The notes under the pieces are model-generated. The model saw only the letters and a program-made list of their open reading frames with translations, was not told the origin of the DNA and did not search any database. Positions 12,283 to 17,211 of a stretch of DNA of 17,211 bases are shown in pieces (within the stretch, counting starts at the first letter, position 1; each line of letters starts with the position of its first letter). Source of the stretch: Pigoraptor vietnamica (taxonomy: Eukaryota > Opisthokonta > Filasterea). The stretch lies in the NCBI GenBank assembly GCA_943704525.1, contig CALSCQ010001749.1, positions 1 to 17,211 on the forward strand, given 5' to 3'. The translations under genes were made by a program, and so were the position numbers.

Positions 12283-12930
12283 TTCTTAGCGGACCCGTTC
12301 TGTGACGGCTTTGTTTCGGGTCGCTGGCGATCCTGAGAGCGTGCTTGGAAGAGGGATCGCAAAAGTCATTTGTATTGCGCATCGTGTTCGGGGACTGTAG
12401 TATCCTTGTTGTTCTTCGCTCGTGCGAGGGCGGGCGCCGCCCCACTCCATCGGCGGAGTCGGCGGGGCGGCCCTTTGCGCGTACGGCCGTGCGGGGCCGG
12501 AGACGAAGCTCCACGAAGGGGCGCCGCAGGGTTGTGTGGGTGCGGGCGGCGTTTGTAAGGTGAGGGATTGTTGAGGTGCGTGGTGTGTGGGCGCGTCTCC
12601 AATGCCAGTGCATATTTTCTCGTTCCCTCCTCGCTCGTTCGCTGTCCCTCCGATGGGTTTAACCCGTACGTTTTGCCTGTATGCCCTGAGGTCTCTCTCT
12701 CGTTCTCCGCGTCGGTTGCACGGCGCGCACAATTCGCCACATTGCCTTGCATTCATTCGCAGCATCGCTGTCCCTTTGTCACGTGCCGTTTCGCTTGCTC
12801 TTTCTTGCTACTATTTCCCGCTCAAGTCAATTGTTGTCTCCTCTCTGTCTGCGGGTGATTGTTCGCTCGTGTTTGATTGTTCTCTCGGTTGATCGCGTGC
12901 GATTGCGCGTCCCAGGCCGCCGGCTGAAAA

Positions 12931-15900
12931 ATGAGCGCGGCGTCAACGCCCGACGAGAAGAAGAAGAAGAAGTCGTTCTTCCGACGCAAGTCTGTCGGTG
13001 CGTGTTATGTGCTGCGGTTGTGAGCCGTTTTCTTGTGCGTGCGTGTGCGCGCGTATGTGTTCTTCTGCGTGCGTGTGTGCGTGCGTGTAATGCGTGTGTT
13101 CGTGTGAATGACTCTTTGTCTCATGCGCCCGCGTGGGTGTGCGTGTGTGCGTGCGTGTGTGTGTGTTTTTGCGCGTGACTGTAATGTGTGTGTTTTGTGT
13201 GAATGACTCTGCCCTGACGGTCTGCGCTCGCACGCGCTGCGCCCACACAGAGGAGGATGCGGTCATCAACGAAGGCCCGCGGCACTCGATGTCGTCGGTG
13301 TACGATCTCGACGAGCTCAAGGTGAAGAAGGCGACGGGGCCTGGGGACGACGCGTACTCGCCGGACAAGTGCCTCGCGGCGATGCGGCAGGGCGGCATGT
13401 TCCTCAAATGGAGCGAGAACCAGAAGCCCCAGATGTACACGCTCAAGATTGACGCCTACAACCACCTCGTCCAGTGGCGACTGGCGCACAAGCGGCTCAA
13501 CGAAAAGTCGGACAAGGGTTCGGGTGCGTGTCTCTGTGGATCGATCGCGCAAACTACCACACACGAATCTCTGTCGATCGATGCGCGCACGCACGACACA
13601 CACGTCTCTTTGTGGATGGATCGCGCATGCACGCACATACCACACGTGCGCAAGCGAACACATGCTGTTGTCGATGTGTTGTGTTTGACGAACTCTCCAA
13701 TTTGCGGCTGCAGTGGAGGTGTCGAGAATCAAGGAAATTCGCCTCGGGAAGCCGCAGAAGCTCCGAAAGTGAGTGCGGAACCCTTCGATCTTGTCGACGT
13801 GTGCCACGTGTGTGTGAGAGTGCCATCATTTCAACGAAATTCGCTGGCCAATGTTCTGCTCGCACTGGGTTGCGTGACCACGTATTAGCACCCTGGGCCG
13901 TGCGTAACTCTCTTTGTGTGCTTTGTCCTGCTCCCAAAGGCTCGCGGAGAAGTACAACATCGCCACGGACAACCTCTGCTTTTCGATTGTGCACGGGTCG
14001 CACCTCATGGACGTCAACTTTATCAACCTCGTCGCGTCGTCGGAGCACACGTTCAAGGTGCGTCGTGTGTGCGCGTGTCGGGCGATTGGGCGAATGCCTC
14101 TGGAATTTGTATTGTGCGCGACTGCTGCTTGTGTGTCTCTCGCAATGTTGCTGTAGACGGTTTCTTACGGCCCGTTTCGCATATCACACACGCACACACA
14201 CACAAACGACACAACAGTTATGGGTGACGGGCCTGGGCGCGTTGAGCCAGGTCGCGCGCAAGCAGCTCGCCGACCCCACGATGACGTGGCTCAAGAAGCA
14301 GTACCTGAAGCTCTACGACGAGAAGAACGACTGCTTTGCGATGAAGAACCTCATCAACCTCTTCGGCAAGGAGAAGAAGGCGGACGTCAAGCACGCGTTT
14401 GAGCTCGTCGGCATCCAGTACTCGAAGTCTGCGTCGTACAAACCTGAGGAGTTCCCCTTTGAGCGCTTCTCGACCATCTACAACCACGTCAACAAGCGCA
14501 CCGACATCCACAACATCTTCGTCCAGTACACGTCGGGCAACCGGCCGTACATGACTGCGCAGCAGTTTATGATGTTCCTCAAGGGCGCGCAGGGCGCGGG
14601 CGTCGACCTTACCGAGGCGCACGTCGCCAAGATTATCCAGAAGTTTGAGAGCACGCCGTCGCTGCTCGACCAGAACTACCTCTCGCTGGACGGCTTCACG
14701 AAGTACCTGATGAGCAAGGAGAACTCGGTCATCAAGCCCCTCCACCGCACCGTCTACCAGGACATGTCGCAGCCCATGAGCCACTACTTTATCGCGTCGA
14801 GCCACAACACGTGAGTGTCGCGCGCCCCTCTTGCTACTTCTCCGACGCGTGCTCGTCGCGTCGCGCTTTGTGCCGTATACGTTCCTTTCCATTCGTTTTT
14901 TGAACGTCGGGGTGCGACTTACATTCTTCTCTGACGCCCACTGCCTTGGGACCCTGCAGATACCTCACCGGCCACCAGCTGCGCGGCGAATCGGCGGTCG
15001 AAATGTACATTCAGGTTGGTTTTCTGCTGTTGCTGGGTGTAGGTCAATGCCCGCTTTCTCTATGGCTTATGTGCGTGGTAGTGCCTAAGCTGTCCGTGCG
15101 TGCTGTGTACGTCTGTGCGTGGTAGTACCTAAGCTGTCCGTGCTTGCTATTGTTTGCTTCGTGCGACGTGCGTGCGTGTTCTGTGTGTGCGGTGAGTCTG
15201 TTGTGTATGTGGGCGATACAGCAGTACGCTGACTGCTCTTCTCCACTGCAGGTCCTCCAATCCGGCTGCCGCTGCGTTGAGCTCGATTGCTGGGACGGCG
15301 ACGACGGCGAGCCCATTATTTACCATGGGCACACGCTCACCACGAAAATCAAGTTCGAGGACGTCATTCGCGCAATCGGTGGGACATCAGTCACGTGCTG
15401 GGGCTTGTGCGTCCACTCGTGGCTTGCCCGCCACTTTGTTGGTTTCGCGGTCTCACGTCCCCGTCCAAATTTCCTCGTTCTCCCTCGCTGTGCTGTACCT
15501 CCACTGTGTTGTATTTCCGCTGTGCTGTATCTCGGCGTGTCTCACCCCCATGTTCGTCCCGTCGCAGGCAAATATGCTTTTGAGAGCTCGCCCTACCCCG
15601 TGATCCTGTCGTTTGAGAACCACTGCAGCATCCCGCAGCAGGTCAAGCTGGCCAAGTACTGCCAGGAGCACCTCGGCGACAAGCTGTTGCAGGCGTTCCT
15701 CGAGGAAGAGCCGGAGAAGCTGCCGTCGCCCGAAGACCTCAAGTGAGTCGTCGTCTTCGTTTGCACCTGCGCTTGCGACCATATCCCCTGCGCGCGCTTG
15801 TGCACGGACTCACGAAGCTGTGCGCACGACACGAAAGCCGCCACGTACCCTCTCTCCATCTCACGTGCCCCCTGCTCACACTTTGCATTTGTTTCACTGC

Positions 15901-17027
15901 CGTACAGGTACAAGATTCTCATTAAGAACAAGAAGAGGCAGGACCCCAAGCCGCGCCCGAGCGTCGCCGCGGTGGACTCGCGCGTGAGCGTGTCGACAGA
16001 GGACCTCTCGAAGCAGCCCTCGACGTCGGCGACGCCCGCGCCCAATCCGGCTCCGGGCGGCCTCGCGGGACGACGGGTGCGTTGTGCTGTGCGCTTGAGG
16101 GTGCTGCCGGTGTCAACTGGTGGCGGTGGCCTTTGTGCCTTGACTGCGCAATCGCGTGTCTTCTTTGTACTCACACGCCCTTTCTCTCGGTTGCGCGCCT
16201 TTGACTGCGCAATCGCGTGTCTTCTTTGTACTCACACGCCCTTTCTCTCGGTTGCGCGCAGTCGTCGCTTCAAGTGGAGAAGCTGCCGCAGCGGAGAGTG
16301 AGTGTGCGGCCGACGCTGCTGTAAGAGTTTCAATGCTATGAGCATGCGTGCAGCACATAGCTTTGAGACGACGTCTAACCCTCGCTTGTCTCTGTCTATG
16401 CAGCTTCACGTGAGGACAGCCAGCTCTCTCTCGAACATTCCTGGCATGGAGGACGTCGCCGAGGGAACCGACGGACAGAACGGCACCAAGGAGTCTACGG
16501 GCAGCGTGGATCGTGAGTGTCGCCGTGGTCAGGCACCGTGCGACTCGGACTAACGACATAATGGCGACTTATGCACTCAGTCATGTACAGCTTACAAATT
16601 ACTTCTTTCTTTCTCACAGCTACGACTCCGACGGCCAGTCGCACGCCGTCATCGCGTCGCGCCAGCCTTTCCGTGCAGCCGCATGCGGCAGAGCTACGCC
16701 GCAGCGTGTCTGCCAACGACGGGCTTATTCTCGGTACCACTTCGCCCGTGGCGGAAAACACGGGCAACATGAGCGACACTGTGCTCTCGGACGAAGAAGA
16801 GGGCGGCGACGAGGCGGATGTGTCGCACTCGCTCATGCTCGCGGGACAGGAGGCGGACGCTGAGGCTGGCGGCGACGGCGCGCTCTCTGCGTCGGCGTCG
16901 GCGGCGGCGGCCGAGCAGCAGCAGCCATACGAGCCGCCCAAGAAGGGCGATCAGATTGCGCAGGAGCTGAGCGACCTCGTGATATACTGCCAGTCGGTGC
17001 GGCTCAAGAGCTTTGCGCACTCTCGCG
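12931..17027 (+). CDS. Phosphoinositide-specific phospholipase C, 5' twelve exons
   Basis: Exons are 12931-12997, 13251-13523, 13714-13768, 13940-14057, 14218-14810, 14960-15014, 15252-15378, 15568-15742, 15908-16076, 16262-16297, 16404-16512 and 16620-17027. That gives 728 residues, and the gene continues past the window. The start is fixed by an in-frame TGA at 12925. The enzyme cleaves PIP2 to IP3 and diacylglycerol at the membrane. A polybasic N-terminus (EKKKKKSFFRRKS) precedes a PH domain (about 40-165, VEVSRIKEIRLGKPQK). An EF-hand-like region (about 180-345) has degenerate loops (DEKNDCFAMKNL lacks the position-12 Glu). The X domain (about 352-497) keeps all expected catalytic and calcium residues: His367 and Asn368 (SSHNTY), Glu397 and Asp399 (CVELDCWDG), His412 (IIYHGHT), Glu446 (SFENHC). 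A linker of about 205 residues contains an acidic patch (649-659). The Y domain starts at ELSDLVIYCQSV (708-719). No SH2 or SH3 sequence is visible in the linker. Confidence 0.93.
13531..13645 (+). repeat. Three diverged 37-41-base tandem copies in PLC intron 2
   Basis: Copies at 13531-13567, 13568-13604 and about 13605-13645 each begin TCTCT, continue with GTGGATCGATCGCGC or a close variant, and end in an ACACACG-like tract. They fill most of intron 2 (13524-13713). Confidence 0.7.
15071..15148 (+). repeat. 34-base direct duplication in PLC intron 6
   Basis: A 34-base block beginning GTGCGTGGTAGTGCCTAAGC at 15071-15104 recurs at 15115-15148 with two mismatches, a period of 44 bases. It lies in intron 6 (15015-15251). 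Confidence 0.85.
16141..16259 (+). repeat. 61-base-period tandem duplication in PLC intron 9
   Basis: A 58-base block beginning TGACTGCGCAATCGCGTGTC at 16141-16198 is repeated without differences at 16202-16259. The second copy ends at the CAG acceptor of the 36-base exon 10. The first copy carries CCT where the acceptor would be. Confidence 0.9.
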
Positions 17028-17093
17028 GTGGGTTGCTGCGCTTTTTTGCAGTGTGCGGATGCTGTGCTGGCATTTCATCCTACGTTGCGCGTA

Positions 17094-17211
<118 letters not shown>

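Larger units (their letters stand above)
11813..12930. other. Spacer between INO80B and PLC genes
   Basis: The left end is the INO80B 3' UTR. A CA tract (12064-12120) and a pure (CT)12 tract (12259-12282) follow, then a CG-rich stretch (about 12420-12540) and pyrimidine-rich sequence towards the PLC start, as expected of a promoter and leader. A GTAAGG-like donor near 12555 and CCCAG at 12911-12915 could bound a 5'-UTR intron, but this is unproven. Open frames on both strands lack family features. Confidence 0.45.

Noticed and set aside
12182-12765. Minus-strand frames of 128-159 codons upstream of the PLC gene.
   Set aside because: Low-complexity Arg/Pro-rich sequence expected from CG-rich DNA; they overlap each other and the likely PLC leader.

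Overview
This is nuclear DNA of a GC-rich, intron-rich eukaryote, most likely a free-living protist. The evidence is multi-exon genes with GT-AG introns of about 75-310 bases, gene families found only in eukaryotes, and long (GT)n/(CA)n microsatellites. No operons or prokaryotic signals are visible. A G- and I-type cyclin, a Trm44-type tRNA methyltransferase with a C-terminal zinc finger and a multidomain PI-PLC would fit an amoebozoan or a unicellular relative of animals, but the sequence alone does not fix the species.

Layout, left to right. (1) 154-1517, plus strand: the C-terminal part of a FUSC/ArAE-like (ALMT-like) membrane transporter; its 5' part lies outside the window. (2) A 1.7-kb spacer with an AT-rich island and a CA microsatellite. 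(3) 3264-4172, plus: a single-exon G- and I-type cyclin. (4) A spacer with a TG microsatellite. (5) 5159-5944, minus: a low-complexity Pro/Tyr/Ser/Ala-rich protein of unknown function. (6) A spacer of about 0.9 kb with an imperfect direct repeat. (7) 6855-9585, minus: a complete five-exon TRMT44 orthologue (tRNA-Ser Um44 2'-O-methyltransferase). (8) A 184-base divergent promoter. (9) 9770-11812, plus: a complete six-exon INO80B/Ies2 orthologue, an INO80 chromatin-remodelling subunit with PAPA-1 and HIT zinc-finger regions. (10) A spacer of about 1.1 kb. (11) 12931 to the right edge, plus: the first twelve exons of a phosphoinositide-specific phospholipase C (PH, EF-hand-like, X domain, X-Y linker, start of Y), running off the window inside intron 12.

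The exon models were built by hand from splice consensus, reading phase and remembered family alignments. The reading frames of TRMT44 (2076 coding bases), INO80B (1353) and the visible PLC part (2185) close consistently. The genes do not form one pathway. They look like ordinary neighbouring loci, with TRMT44 and INO80B head to head. I found no novel system. The more unusual points are a strong preference for GTG at 5' splice sites, GT-type microsatellites on the sense strand of introns, tandem duplications in three PLC introns (one at the 3' splice site of a 36-base, frame-neutral microexon), and a PLC whose catalytic domain mixes motifs of several animal isoforms.
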